NCBI GenBank assembly: GCA_025356735.1
Contig: JANXRT010000233.1
Location: forward strand, 1 to 12,381
Direction of reading: 5' to 3'
Origin: Acetobacteraceae bacterium
GTDB taxonomy: Bacteria; Pseudomonadota; Alphaproteobacteria; Acetobacterales; Acetobacteraceae
DNA: 12,381 nucleotides
A model generated the notes under the pieces. It ran no database searches. It had not been told where the DNA came from and saw nothing but the letters and a program-made list of their open reading frames with translations. Position 1 is the first letter of the stretch. The number at the start of each line of letters is the position of its first letter. Shown here one piece after another: positions 1 to 6,563 of this stretch. Made by a program: the position numbers and the translations under genes.

Positions 1-1013
1 CGCCACGCATCCCGCTGACCGAGGCGGACATCCAGCCCTGGCTTGATCGCCGCCGTCCGGGCCAATCGCGCTTCACCACCCAGCGCCAGGAGCCGGACAC
101 CGTGAAGATACTCTCGGGCGTGTTCGAGGGCATGACCACCGGCACGCCGATCGCGCTGCACATTGAGAATGTCGACCAGCGCTCGCGCGACTATGGCGAC
201 ATCGCGCGGCAATTCCGTCCCGGCCATGCCGATCTGACCTACGATCTGAAATACGGAATTCGCGACTATCGCGGCGGCGGCCGCAGCTCGGCGCGTGAGA
301 CCGCGATGCGGGTCGCGGCCGGCGCCATTGCGCGCCTGGTACTCGGCACCGCGATCCGGGTGCGCGGCTGCCTGGTGCAGATCGGCCCACATGCCATCGA
401 TCGATCGCGCTTTGACTGGGGTGAAATCGACAACAACCCGTTCTTCTGCCCCGATCCGGAAACCGCCTCGGTCTGGGAAGACTATCTTGACGGCGTGCGG
501 AAATCCGGCTTGTCGGTCGGCGCGATTATCGAAGTTGTTGCGGATGGCGTGCCGCCCGGGCTTGGCGCGCCGATCTATGGCAAGCTCGACGCCGACCTCG
601 CCGGCGCGCTGATGTCGATCAACGCGGTCAAGGCGGTGGAAATCGGCGCCGGGTTCGCAGCGGCAGGCGTCGCCGGCGAAGCAAACGCCGACGAGATGCG
701 GATGGATGACGGCGAGGTCGCCTTCCTCTCCAACCATGCCGGCGGCATCCTGGGCGGCATCTCGACAGGCCAGCCGATCGTCGCCCGGTTTGCCGTGAAA
801 GCAACCAGTTCCATCTTGACGCCACGTAGATCGGTGGATCGCGACGGAGGCGAAATCGACATCCTGACCAAGGGCCGGCACGACCCCTGCGTCGGCATTC
901 GCGCGGTTCCGGTTGGCGAAGCGATGCTCGCCCTGGTTCTGGCCGACCATAAATTGCGCCATCGTGCCCAGAACCCCGATGCTCCCGAACGCTCCGCCCT
1001 GCCGCGGAACTAA
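1..1013 (+). CDS. aroC: Chorismate synthase, 5'-truncated by the window edge
   Basis: The enzyme converts 5-enolpyruvylshikimate-3-phosphate to chorismate, the last shared step of aromatic amino acid synthesis, in the cytosol with reduced FMN. The reading frame is open from base 3 (336 codons) to a TAA at 1011-1013. It begins PRIPLTEADIQPWLDRRRPG, which matches residues about 32 onward of E. coli AroC, so roughly 30 N-terminal residues lie outside the window. Conserved blocks are RPGHADLTYD (about 216-245), the signature RDYRGGGRSSARETAMR (261-311), SNHAGGILGGISTGQ (about 730-775) and GRHDPCVGIRAVPVGEAM (873-926). The C-terminal part is complete and of normal length. An internal ATG-like start at 102 (GTG) is not the true start because homology continues upstream of it. 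Identification is essentially certain. Confidence 0.97.
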   Translation, partial: PRIPLTEADIQPWLDRRRPGQSRFTTQRQEPDTVKILSGVFEGMTTGTPIALHIENVDQRSRDYGDIARQFRPGHADLTYDLKYGIRDYRGGGRSSARETAMRVAAGAIARLVLGTAIRVRGCLVQIGPHAIDRSRFDWGEIDNNPFFCPDPETASVWEDYLDGVRKSGLSVGAIIEVVADGVPPGLGAPIYGKLDADLAGALMSINAVKAVEIGAGFAAAGVAGEANADEMRMDDGEVAFLSNHAGGILGGISTGQPIVARFAVKATSSILTPRRSVDRDGGEIDILTKGRHDPCVGIRAVPVGEAMLALVLADHKLRHRAQNPDAPERSALPRN

Positions 1014-1120
1014 GTGCGTGGCGCCGTAGTTCTCACCGGATATTGAACACGACGTCATAGCAACGCCTTAGTTGCCGTGCGTTATGTGGCACGACTGAGA
1101 TTGGCGATGAGGAACATTGG

Positions 1121-1282
1121 ATGACCGAGATCGAGTATACGCACAAGCTGGACGAGTTGGACCGGCTGCTCAACGATCCGGATGTCGAGATGCAGCCGGC
1201 CAAGGTGTGGACCCTTCTGGCCGAACTTTCGGCGCGTGACTTGGCCGCGCAGCAGAAGCTGGGCGTGACGCCAACCGTCTAA
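1121..1282 (+). CDS. Small uncharacterised acidic protein, 53 aa
   Basis: I do not recognise a characterised family. The ORF starts at ATG 1121, seven bases after a strong Shine-Dalgarno sequence GAGGAA (1109-1114), and ends with TAA at 1280-1282. The product starts MTEIEYTHKLDELDRLLNDP and continues with an amphipathic segment including PAKVWTLLAELSARD. It is soluble, acidic and predicted mainly helical, with no signal peptide or membrane segment. From memory, and unverified, small alphaproteobacterial proteins with a similar LDRLLNDPDV...VW.LL pattern have been auto-labelled 'peptide chain release factor 1'; nothing here supports release activity, since there is no GGQ motif. It lies 107 bases after aroC on the same strand, and its stop codon overlaps the tlyA stop codon by four bases. 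The good RBS and the protein-like composition argue that it is real. Confidence 0.7.
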   Translation: MTEIEYTHKLDELDRLLNDPDVEMQPAKVWTLLAELSARDLAAQQKLGVTPTV

Positions 1283-2013
1283 CGACGGGCTGCAATCAGG
1301 AATTCCCGATTTCCTTCCGGGCCGGTGATAGGACTTTCCTCGACGCCGAGCACCGTCCACCCCATCAATTCTGACCACCAATTTCGCACCTGGTTTATAA
1401 CCTGTTGATGGACTGCAGGATCGCGGACCACGCCCTTGCTGCCCACGGCTTCCCGTCCGGCCTCGAATTGTGGCTTGATCAGCGCCACCGCCCAGGCGCC
1501 TGGCACGCATAGCGTCAGTGGCGCGGGCAGCAGGGTCGAAAGGCCGATGAAGCTGGCGTCGCAGACCAGGGCCTCGATCGGATCAGGCACCTGCAGCGCG
1601 GTCAGGTAGCGCGCATTGGTGCGCTCATGCACTACCGCGCGGGGATCGGAACGCAGCTTCCAGGCAAGCTGGCCATGCCCGACATCGACCGCGTGAACAC
1701 GGGCGGCGCCACCAGCCAGCAGCACATCGGTGAAACCGCCGGTGGAGGCGCCAACGTCCAGGCAGACTCGGCCGGCAGGAGAGAGTTCGAAGTGACGCAG
1801 TGCGTGGTCGAGCTTCATGCCGCCACGCGAAACCCACGGGTGCTCCTGACCGCGCACTTCCAGCGGCGCATCCTCGGCCATCGGGTCGCCGGCCTTTTGC
1901 ACCCGACGGTCGCCGGTGAAAACCTTGCCGGCGAGGATCAGTGCCTGGCCGCGAGCCCTGCTTTCGACCAAACCGCGATCCAGCAGTAGCTGGTCCGCGC
2001 GTCGTTTCGGCAC
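1279..2013 (-). CDS. tlyA: TlyA-family rRNA (cytidine-2'-O)-methyltransferase
   Basis: TlyA methylates ribose 2'-OH groups of cytidines in 16S and/or 23S rRNA using SAM; in some bacteria this gives capreomycin sensitivity. The 244-residue product has an N-terminal S4 RNA-binding domain (about residues 4-60, RADQLLLDRGLVESRARGQA), the linker WVSRGGMKLDHAL (60-72) and an FtsJ-like Rossmann fold. The SAM motif is LDVGASTGGFTDVLL (85-99). A K-D-K-E catalytic set is visible as K67, D152 (CDASF), K180 (IKPQFE) and E237 (GNREFL). The start is GTG at 2013; its first base is the last base of the dxs stop codon (TAGTG on the minus strand), which implies translational coupling as the last gene of the tusA-dxs cluster. 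No strong Shine-Dalgarno precedes it. Length is normal for the family. Confidence 0.93.
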   Translation of the reverse strand: MPKRRADQLLLDRGLVESRARGQALILAGKVFTGDRRVQKAGDPMAEDAPLEVRGQEHPWVSRGGMKLDHALRHFELSPAGRVCLDVGASTGGFTDVLLAGGAARVHAVDVGHGQLAWKLRSDPRAVVHERTNARYLTALQVPDPIEALVCDASFIGLSTLLPAPLTLCVPGAWAVALIKPQFEAGREAVGSKGVVRDPAVHQQVINQVRNWWSELMGWTVLGVEESPITGPEGNREFLIAARR

Positions 2014-4025
2014 TATGCCCGGGCGCCTTTGCCAAGTGCCTTGGTGGTTTCCTTACCCACTGCCCTGACGGCGACTTCGACGATATCGCGTGCGGTAAGT
2101 TTGGCATCGATGAGTTGTTTGGCTTGGCTGTCATGTTCGAGAAAGCGGTCGGGCAGCGCCATTGGGCGGAACTTGAGACCTGGGCCATAGACCGGGGCCC
2201 CGAAGCCGGGTGCATCGAGGGCCCCGCTCCACGCCAGGTGCTGGGCGACGGCCGAGCCGAAGCCGCCGACCGCGCCCTCCTCGAGGGTGATCAGCACGGC
2301 GTGGTGGCGCGCCAGCTGGTTGATCAGCGCGGTGTCGAGCGGCTTGGCAAAGCGCGCGTCCGCCACCGTCGTGCTGAGGCCCCGGGCCGCCAGCTCGTCG
2401 GCCGCGCGCAACGCCTCGCCCAAGCGCGTGCCAAGCGACAGGATGGCCACCGTTGTGCCCTGGCGCAGGATGCGGCCACGGCCCAGGGGGAGGACCTCGC
2501 CGCGGGCAGGCAAGGCGACCCCGGTGCCCTCGCCGCGCGGGTAGCGCACGGCACTCGGCCGGTCGTCGATCGCCGCCGCCGTTGCCACCATGTGCACGAG
2601 CTCGGCCTCGTCGGCCGGCGCCATGATCACCATCCCCGGCAGGCAGCCGAGGTAGGCGAGGTCGAAGCTGCCGGCGTGTGTCGCGCCATCGGCGCCGACC
2701 AGCCCGGCGCGATCCAGCGCAAAGCGCACCGCCAGGCCCTGGATCGCCACGTCGTGCACCACCTGGTCGTAGCCGCGCTGCAGAAAGGTCGAGTAGATGG
2801 CGCAGAACGGCTTCATCCCTTCCGTGGCCATGCCAGCGGCGAACGTCACCGCGTGCTGCTCGGCGATGCCGACATCAAAGCAGCGCTCGGGAAAGCGCCG
2901 CGCGAAGCGGTCAAGCCCGGTGCCCGACGGCATCGCCGCGGTGATCGCGACGATCGCCGGGTCGCGCTCGGCCTCGCCGATCAGCGCGTCGGCGAACACT
3001 GTCTGGTAGGCGGGCGGCCCGGCCGGGCTCTTGGCCTGCTCGCCGGTGACGATGTTGAACTTGGCGACGCTGTGCAGCTTGTCGGCCGAAGCCTCGGCCA
3101 GCGCGTAGCCCTTGCCCTTCTGGGTGATGACGTGAACCAGGATCGGACCCGCGTCCTCGGCTTCGCGCACGTTGCGCAGCACCGGCAGCAGGTGGTCGAG
3201 GTTGTGGCCGTCGATCGGCCCGACATAGTAAAAGCCCAGCTCCTCGAACAAGGTGCCGCCGGTCAGCAAGCCGCGGGCATACTCCTCGGCGCGCCGCGCC
3301 GTGCGCTCAAGCCCGGCCGGGAAGCGCTTGGCCATCTTGACCGCCAGCTCACGCAGGCTGAGGAAGCTGCGCGAGCTCATCAGCCGCGACAGGTAGGCGC
3401 TCATCGCGCCGACGGGTGGGGCGATCGACATGTCGTTGTCGTTGAGCACCACGATCAAGCGCGAATGCAGGGCGCCCGCGTTGTTCATCGCCTCATAGGC
3501 CATGCCGGCACTCATCGAGCCGTCGCCGATCACCGCGATGACGTGGCGCTCGTCGGCTGCCAGGCCGTCGCGGAGGCGCTCCTCAGGCGTCGCCGCCGCA
3601 AACCGGGCGTTCTTGAGGTCGCGCGCCACCGCCATGCCGAGCCCGGCCGAGATCGAGGTCGAGGAGTGCGCCGCACCAAACGGATCGTAGTCGCTCTCGC
3701 TGCGCCGGGTGAAGCCCGACAAGCCGCCGCCGGTGCGCAGGCTGCGGATGCGATCGCGCCGCCCGGTGAGGATCTTGTGCGGATAGGCCTGGTGGCCAAC
3801 GTCCCAGATCAGCCGGTCGTGCGGCGTGTCGAACACCGCGTGCAACGCCACCGTGAGCTCGACCACACCCAACGCCGAGCCGAGATGCCCGCCCGTTACC
3901 GATACCGCATCAATCGTCTCCGCCCGCAACTCGTCCGCCAACTGACGCAGCTGAACCGACGAGAAGTTGCGCATCTCCGACGGAATGCGAACCATGTCCA
4001 ATAAAGGAGACTTCGATGAAGACAT
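2013..4025 (-). CDS. dxs: 1-deoxy-D-xylulose-5-phosphate synthase
   Basis: Dxs condenses pyruvate and glyceraldehyde-3-phosphate to DXP with thiamine diphosphate and Mg2+, the entry step of the MEP isoprenoid pathway and a source of thiamine and pyridoxal precursors. The 670-residue product shows GGHLGSALG (45-53), DPFGAAHSSTSISAGLG (114-130), the ThDP/Mg motif GDGSMSAGMAYEAMNNAG (167-184), YVGPIDGHN, the catalytic region IAEQHAVTFAAGM and DRAGLVGADGATHAGSFD. I place the start at ATG 4025 (MSSSKSPLLDMVRIPSEM), two bases after the xseB stop and after a GGAG. The frame is open to 4118 but that extension lies inside xseB and looks unlike Dxs. It is about 50 residues longer than E. coli Dxs, partly from an insertion near residues 143-160 and a C-terminal tail. 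Confidence 0.97.
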   Translation of the reverse strand: MSSSKSPLLDMVRIPSEMRNFSSVQLRQLADELRAETIDAVSVTGGHLGSALGVVELTVALHAVFDTPHDRLIWDVGHQAYPHKILTGRRDRIRSLRTGGGLSGFTRRSESDYDPFGAAHSSTSISAGLGMAVARDLKNARFAAATPEERLRDGLAADERHVIAVIGDGSMSAGMAYEAMNNAGALHSRLIVVLNDNDMSIAPPVGAMSAYLSRLMSSRSFLSLRELAVKMAKRFPAGLERTARRAEEYARGLLTGGTLFEELGFYYVGPIDGHNLDHLLPVLRNVREAEDAGPILVHVITQKGKGYALAEASADKLHSVAKFNIVTGEQAKSPAGPPAYQTVFADALIGEAERDPAIVAITAAMPSGTGLDRFARRFPERCFDVGIAEQHAVTFAAGMATEGMKPFCAIYSTFLQRGYDQVVHDVAIQGLAVRFALDRAGLVGADGATHAGSFDLAYLGCLPGMVIMAPADEAELVHMVATAAAIDDRPSAVRYPRGEGTGVALPARGEVLPLGRGRILRQGTTVAILSLGTRLGEALRAADELAARGLSTTVADARFAKPLDTALINQLARHHAVLITLEEGAVGGFGSAVAQHLAWSGALDAPGFGAPVYGPGLKFRPMALPDRFLEHDSQAKQLIDAKLTARDIVEVAVRAVGKETTKALGKGARA

Positions 4026-4027
4026 CG

Positions 4028-4279
4028 CTATTCCGCTCCGCGTGTAGTCAGGCTGCCGTCCTCGTGCTGGACGATGGCGGCGACACGCGCCTCCGCCTCG
4101 GCCAGCTTGGCCTCGCAATGCCGGCGCAAGGCGGCGCCGCGCTCATAGGCGCCAATGGCACTTTCCAGCTTCTGCTGGCCGCCCTCCAGGCCGCGCACGA
4201 TCAACTCCAGTTCTGCCAGCGCGTCCTCGAACGACAACTGGGCCACGTTGCCCGGCGACGATGGTTTGGCATCCGCCAT
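4028..4279 (-). CDS. xseB: Exodeoxyribonuclease VII small subunit
   Basis: XseB is the small subunit of exonuclease VII, which degrades single-stranded DNA into oligonucleotides; several copies bind the XseA catalytic subunit, which is not in this window. The 83-residue product has the family pattern LSFEDALAELELIVRGLEGG, then KLESAIGAYERGAALRRHCE and KLAEAEARV, typical of its two helices. ATG 4279 is preferred over the in-frame TTG at 4285 because GGAGAG (4293-4288) lies eight bases before the ATG, whereas the TTG would sit only about four bases from AGGAG. The stop is two bases before the dxs start, so the two are surely cotranscribed. Many proteobacteria place ispA between xseB and dxs; here it is absent. 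Confidence 0.93.
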   Translation of the reverse strand: MADAKPSSPGNVAQLSFEDALAELELIVRGLEGGQQKLESAIGAYERGAALRRHCEAKLAEAEARVAAIVQHEDGSLTTRGAE

Positions 4280-4292
4280 TGGCAAATCTCTC

Positions 4293-4304
4293 CTGACCGG
4301 TCAG
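4293..4304. repeat. 12-base perfect palindrome upstream of xseB
   Basis: CTGACCGGTCAG reads identically on both strands. It lies in the 66-base gap between the deacetylase stop and the xseB start, and it partly overlaps the xseB Shine-Dalgarno (AGGAG, 4294-4290 on the minus strand). This could be a protein operator or an mRNA element, or chance. No promoter with both -10 and -35 boxes is evident around it, although TTGACT occurs beside it on the minus strand (4308-4303). Confidence 0.4.
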
Positions 4305-4345
4305 TCAATCGTTGCGAACCGCTTTGGGTTCCTGCAGCAAAAACC

Positions 4346-5281
4346 TCAGCCCGCATCCATCAGGGCGCGAATATGCGCCGCTGATGCGGACGCCAGCGAA
4401 CCGAGGTCGTAGCCGCCTTCCAGCACCGACACCACCCGGCCGCCGCAATGGCGTGCCGCGAGTCCGGTCAGGGCCCGCGTGATATCGGCGAAATCGGCGT
4501 CTTCCAGTCGCAGGTCGGCCAGCGGATCGAGCCGGTGTGCGTCGAAGCCCGCGGAGATGATGAGCAATTCGGGTGCGAACGCATCGAGTGCCGGGAGCAG
4601 CACCTCGCGCCATCCGGCGGAGAACTCCGCACCCCCGGTGCCCGGCGCAAGCGCCACGTTGAAGATGTTGTCGGCCACGCCGCGGTCACCTGGGAGGCCG
4701 GTACCGGGATAGCAGGGATGCTGATGGCTGGAGGCGTAGAACAGCCCGGCCTCGGGGGCGAACATGGCCTGCGTGCCGTTGCCGTGATGGACGTCGAAAT
4801 CGACCACCGCCACCCGCCCCAGCCCCCAGGCGGCGCGGGCGTGGGCGGCAGCGACGGCAGCCGTGTTGAACAGGCAGAAGCCCATCGGGCGCGAAGGCTC
4901 CGCATGGTGGCCGGGCGGCCGCACCGCGACGAAAGCGTTCTTCACGTTGCCGCGCATGACCTCGTCCACCGCCAGCACCGCGCCGCCAGCCGCGAGCCGT
5001 GCCGCACGGGCGCTGCCATGGCTCACCACCGTGTCGGCGTCGAGCTGCAATCGATCCCCCGGTTCCGGTTGCAGGGCCAGGATCGCCTCGACGTAGCCTT
5101 GCGGATGAACCCTGGACAGTTGCTCGACGCCTGCTTCGGGCGCCTGCAGGCGAACCAGGGCATCGAACTCGGAATGCGCCAGGGCGGCCAGCACCGCGCG
5201 CAGCCGCTCCGGCCGCTCGGGATGGCCGTGGCCGGTATCGTGGTCGAGGCAGTCGAGATGGGTGATCAGCGCGGTAGCCAG
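4346..5281 (-). CDS. Histone deacetylase-family amidohydrolase, apparent CTG start
   Basis: This is a bacterial class II HDAC-like zinc amidohydrolase (acetoin utilisation/acetylpolyamine amidohydrolase superfamily), likely removing acyl groups from small amides or lysines in the cytosol; the substrate cannot be told. Numbering from CTG 5281 (311 aa), I see ALITHLDCLDHDTGHGHPER (4-23), RPPGHHAEPSRPMGFCLFN (121-139), zinc ligands in DFDVHHGNGTQ (161-171; D163, H165), GFDAHRLDP (246-254; D248) and the catalytic tyrosine in EGGYDLG (Y292). The stop is TGA at 4346. No in-frame ATG, GTG or TTG exists upstream of V30, yet homology clearly begins near 5272. The CTG at 5281 is eight bases after GGAG and two bases after the tusA stop, so it is the best start. 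Family assignment is secure; the start is inferred. Confidence 0.9.
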   Translation of the reverse strand: MATALITHLDCLDHDTGHGHPERPERLRAVLAALAHSEFDALVRLQAPEAGVEQLSRVHPQGYVEAILALQPEPGDRLQLDADTVVSHGSARAARLAAGGAVLAVDEVMRGNVKNAFVAVRPPGHHAEPSRPMGFCLFNTAAVAAAHARAAWGLGRVAVVDFDVHHGNGTQAMFAPEAGLFYASSHQHPCYPGTGLPGDRGVADNIFNVALAPGTGGAEFSAGWREVLLPALDAFAPELLIISAGFDAHRLDPLADLRLEDADFADITRALTGLAARHCGGRVVSVLEGGYDLGSLASASAAHIRALMDAG

Positions 5282-5283
5282 GA

Positions 5284-5529
5284 TTAGTTCTCCGGTTCCG
5301 GATTCGAACGCCGACGGATGACAAACGAGAAAATCCCGTTCTCGTCGCTGAAGGCCAGCAAGGCGTGGCCGGTCTCGTGGCAGAACGCGCGAAAGTCGGC
5401 GACCGCGGCGCGGTCGGTCGCCAGTACCCGCAGGCGCTCGCCCGGCTGCATCCGCCGCAGCGCCCGGTTGGCGCGCAGCACCGGCAACGGGCAGTTCATG
5501 CCTTTCACGTCCAGCAGAGTCTCGCTCAT
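5284..5529 (-). CDS. tusA: TusA-like sulfur carrier protein
   Basis: TusA-family proteins carry persulfide sulfur from cysteine desulfurases to acceptors, for example for 2-thiouridine in tRNA or for molybdenum cofactor and sulfur oxidation. The 81-residue product begins MSETLLDVKGMNCPLPVLRA and has the defining CPxP motif (CPLP, residues 13-16) with the presumed active cysteine C13. The rest fits the small two-layer alpha/beta fold, including VLATDRAAVADFRAFC and GHALL. The frame is open to 5682 upstream, but that extension overlaps the divergent sugar kinase gene and does not look like TusA; ATG 5529 fits the family length. It is the first gene of the minus-strand cluster; its TAA stop is two bases before the deacetylase start. 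Whether it acts in tRNA thiolation specifically is not shown by the sequence. Confidence 0.88.
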   Translation of the reverse strand: MSETLLDVKGMNCPLPVLRANRALRRMQPGERLRVLATDRAAVADFRAFCHETGHALLAFSDENGIFSFVIRRRSNPEPEN

Positions 5530-5608
5530 CGGCCTATTCTGATTGTCCGGGTGGGCCGGAGCAACCCGCGGCTTGAGCATCTCGCCGGCACCATCCATGC
5601 TGTGGGAT

Positions 5609-6502
5609 ATGGTGAGGCATCGCATCGGAATCGACCTCGGCGGCACCAAGATCGAGATCGCCGTGCTGGATGACAACAACATGCCGGTGCTGCGCAGCCG
5701 CGTGCCGACGCCGCCGGCCTATCCGGATGTGCTGACCGCGATCGCCGGCCTGGTGCAAGAAGCCGAGCGCGATCTCGGCGGCGCGGCGACGGTCGGGATC
5801 GGCATCCCAGGCGTGATCAGTCCGGCCACCGGCCGTGTCAAGAACGCCAATTCCCTGGCGCTCAACGGCCACATCTTCGATCAGGATGTTTCCAAGGTGC
5901 TGGATCGGCAGGTCCGGGTCGAAAACGACGCCAACTGCTTTGCCCTGAGCGAGGCCGCCGACGGCGCCGCCGCCGGGTTCGCGCACGTCTTCGGCGTCAT
6001 TCTCGGCACCGGCTGCGGCGGCGGGATCGTGATCGACGGGCGCGTGCTGGCAGGGCGCCATCGAATCGCCGGCGAGTGGGGCCATACCCCCCTGCCTTGG
6101 CCCGGCGCCGACGAATTCCCAGGCCGGGCCTGTTGGTGCGGCCGACAAGGCTGCCTGGAAACCTATTTGTCCGGACCCGGCCTCGCGGTCGATGGCCCAG
6201 GCTGCCCGGCCGCCGACCTGCCTGGCCTCGCCGCGGCCGGCGACGCCCACGCGAAAGACGCGCTGGACCGCCATGTCGATCGCCTGGCGCGCGGCCTTGC
6301 GGTGATCATCGACATACTGGACCCGGACGCCATCGTGCTCGGCGGCGGGCTGTCGAACATGGCGCATCTCTATGAGGAGCTGCCCAAACTGCTTGATCGC
6401 CACGTGTTCACCGATGTCTGCGATACCCCGGTACTGAAAAATCAACACGGCGACAGCTCCGGCGTGCGCGGCGCGGCCTGGCTGTGGCCAGTGGGATCAT
6501 AA
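5609..6502 (+). CDS. ROK-family sugar kinase (fructokinase/Mak-like)
   Basis: ROK kinases phosphorylate hexoses with ATP in the cytosol. The 297-residue product starts MVRHRIGIDLGGTKIEIAVL with the phosphate-binding DLGGTK motif (9-14). It has the catalytic region VENDANCFALSEA (104-116, D107), GTGCGGGIV (133-141), GEWGHTP (155-161) and the zinc site CWCGRQGCLE (175-184), so H159, C175, C177 and C182 are the likely zinc ligands. This arrangement resembles E. coli Mak (fructokinase, 302 aa) more than NagK or GlK, but substrate is inferred. Start choice is uncertain: ATG 5609 gives the family length, while ATG 5597 and 5543 add N-terminal residues not typical of the family, and none has a strong Shine-Dalgarno. 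The gene is divergent from tusA (79-base gap) and convergent with ispE (61-base gap). Confidence 0.92.
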   Translation: MVRHRIGIDLGGTKIEIAVLDDNNMPVLRSRVPTPPAYPDVLTAIAGLVQEAERDLGGAATVGIGIPGVISPATGRVKNANSLALNGHIFDQDVSKVLDRQVRVENDANCFALSEAADGAAAGFAHVFGVILGTGCGGGIVIDGRVLAGRHRIAGEWGHTPLPWPGADEFPGRACWCGRQGCLETYLSGPGLAVDGPGCPAADLPGLAAAGDAHAKDALDRHVDRLARGLAVIIDILDPDAIVLGGGLSNMAHLYEELPKLLDRHVFTDVCDTPVLKNQHGDSSGVRGAAWLWPVGS

Positions 6503-6519
6503 CCCTCTGCCGCGACTGC

Positions 6520-6532
6520 GCGGGAGTCCCGC
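6520..6532. repeat. Short inverted repeat between convergent genes
   Basis: GCGGG-AGT-CCCGC forms a 5-bp stem with a three-base loop in the 61-base gap between the stop of the ROK kinase and the stop of ispE. It could weakly terminate transcription from either side, but no T-tract follows on either strand, so it is not called a terminator. Confidence 0.3.
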
Positions 6533-6563
6533 CGCCCGGTGGCAAAGTTCGGCGCCGGCGCGA

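Noticed and set aside
1941..4004. 687-codon open frame on the plus strand
   Set aside because: It lies antisense to dxs, whose motifs are unmistakable. The predicted protein is low-complexity (rich in R, A, G, H, Q) as expected for the mirror frame of GC-rich coding DNA.
4346..5194. GTG at 5194 as the deacetylase start
   Set aside because: It would remove the conserved N-terminal block ITHLDCLDHDTGHGHPERPE, which is clearly translated in the same frame upstream.
5536..5564. Possible tusA promoter: TTGCTC, 17 bases, CAGAAT on the minus strand
   Set aside because: The match is weak in both boxes (three and four of six) and would start RNA almost exactly at the start codon; not strong enough to call.
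5534..6448. 304-codon open frame on the minus strand
   Set aside because: It is the shadow of the ROK kinase gene, which has clear ATP and zinc motifs on the other strand.
6520..6532. Rho-independent terminator between the ROK kinase and ispE
   Set aside because: The stem is only 5 bp and no T-tract follows on either strand.
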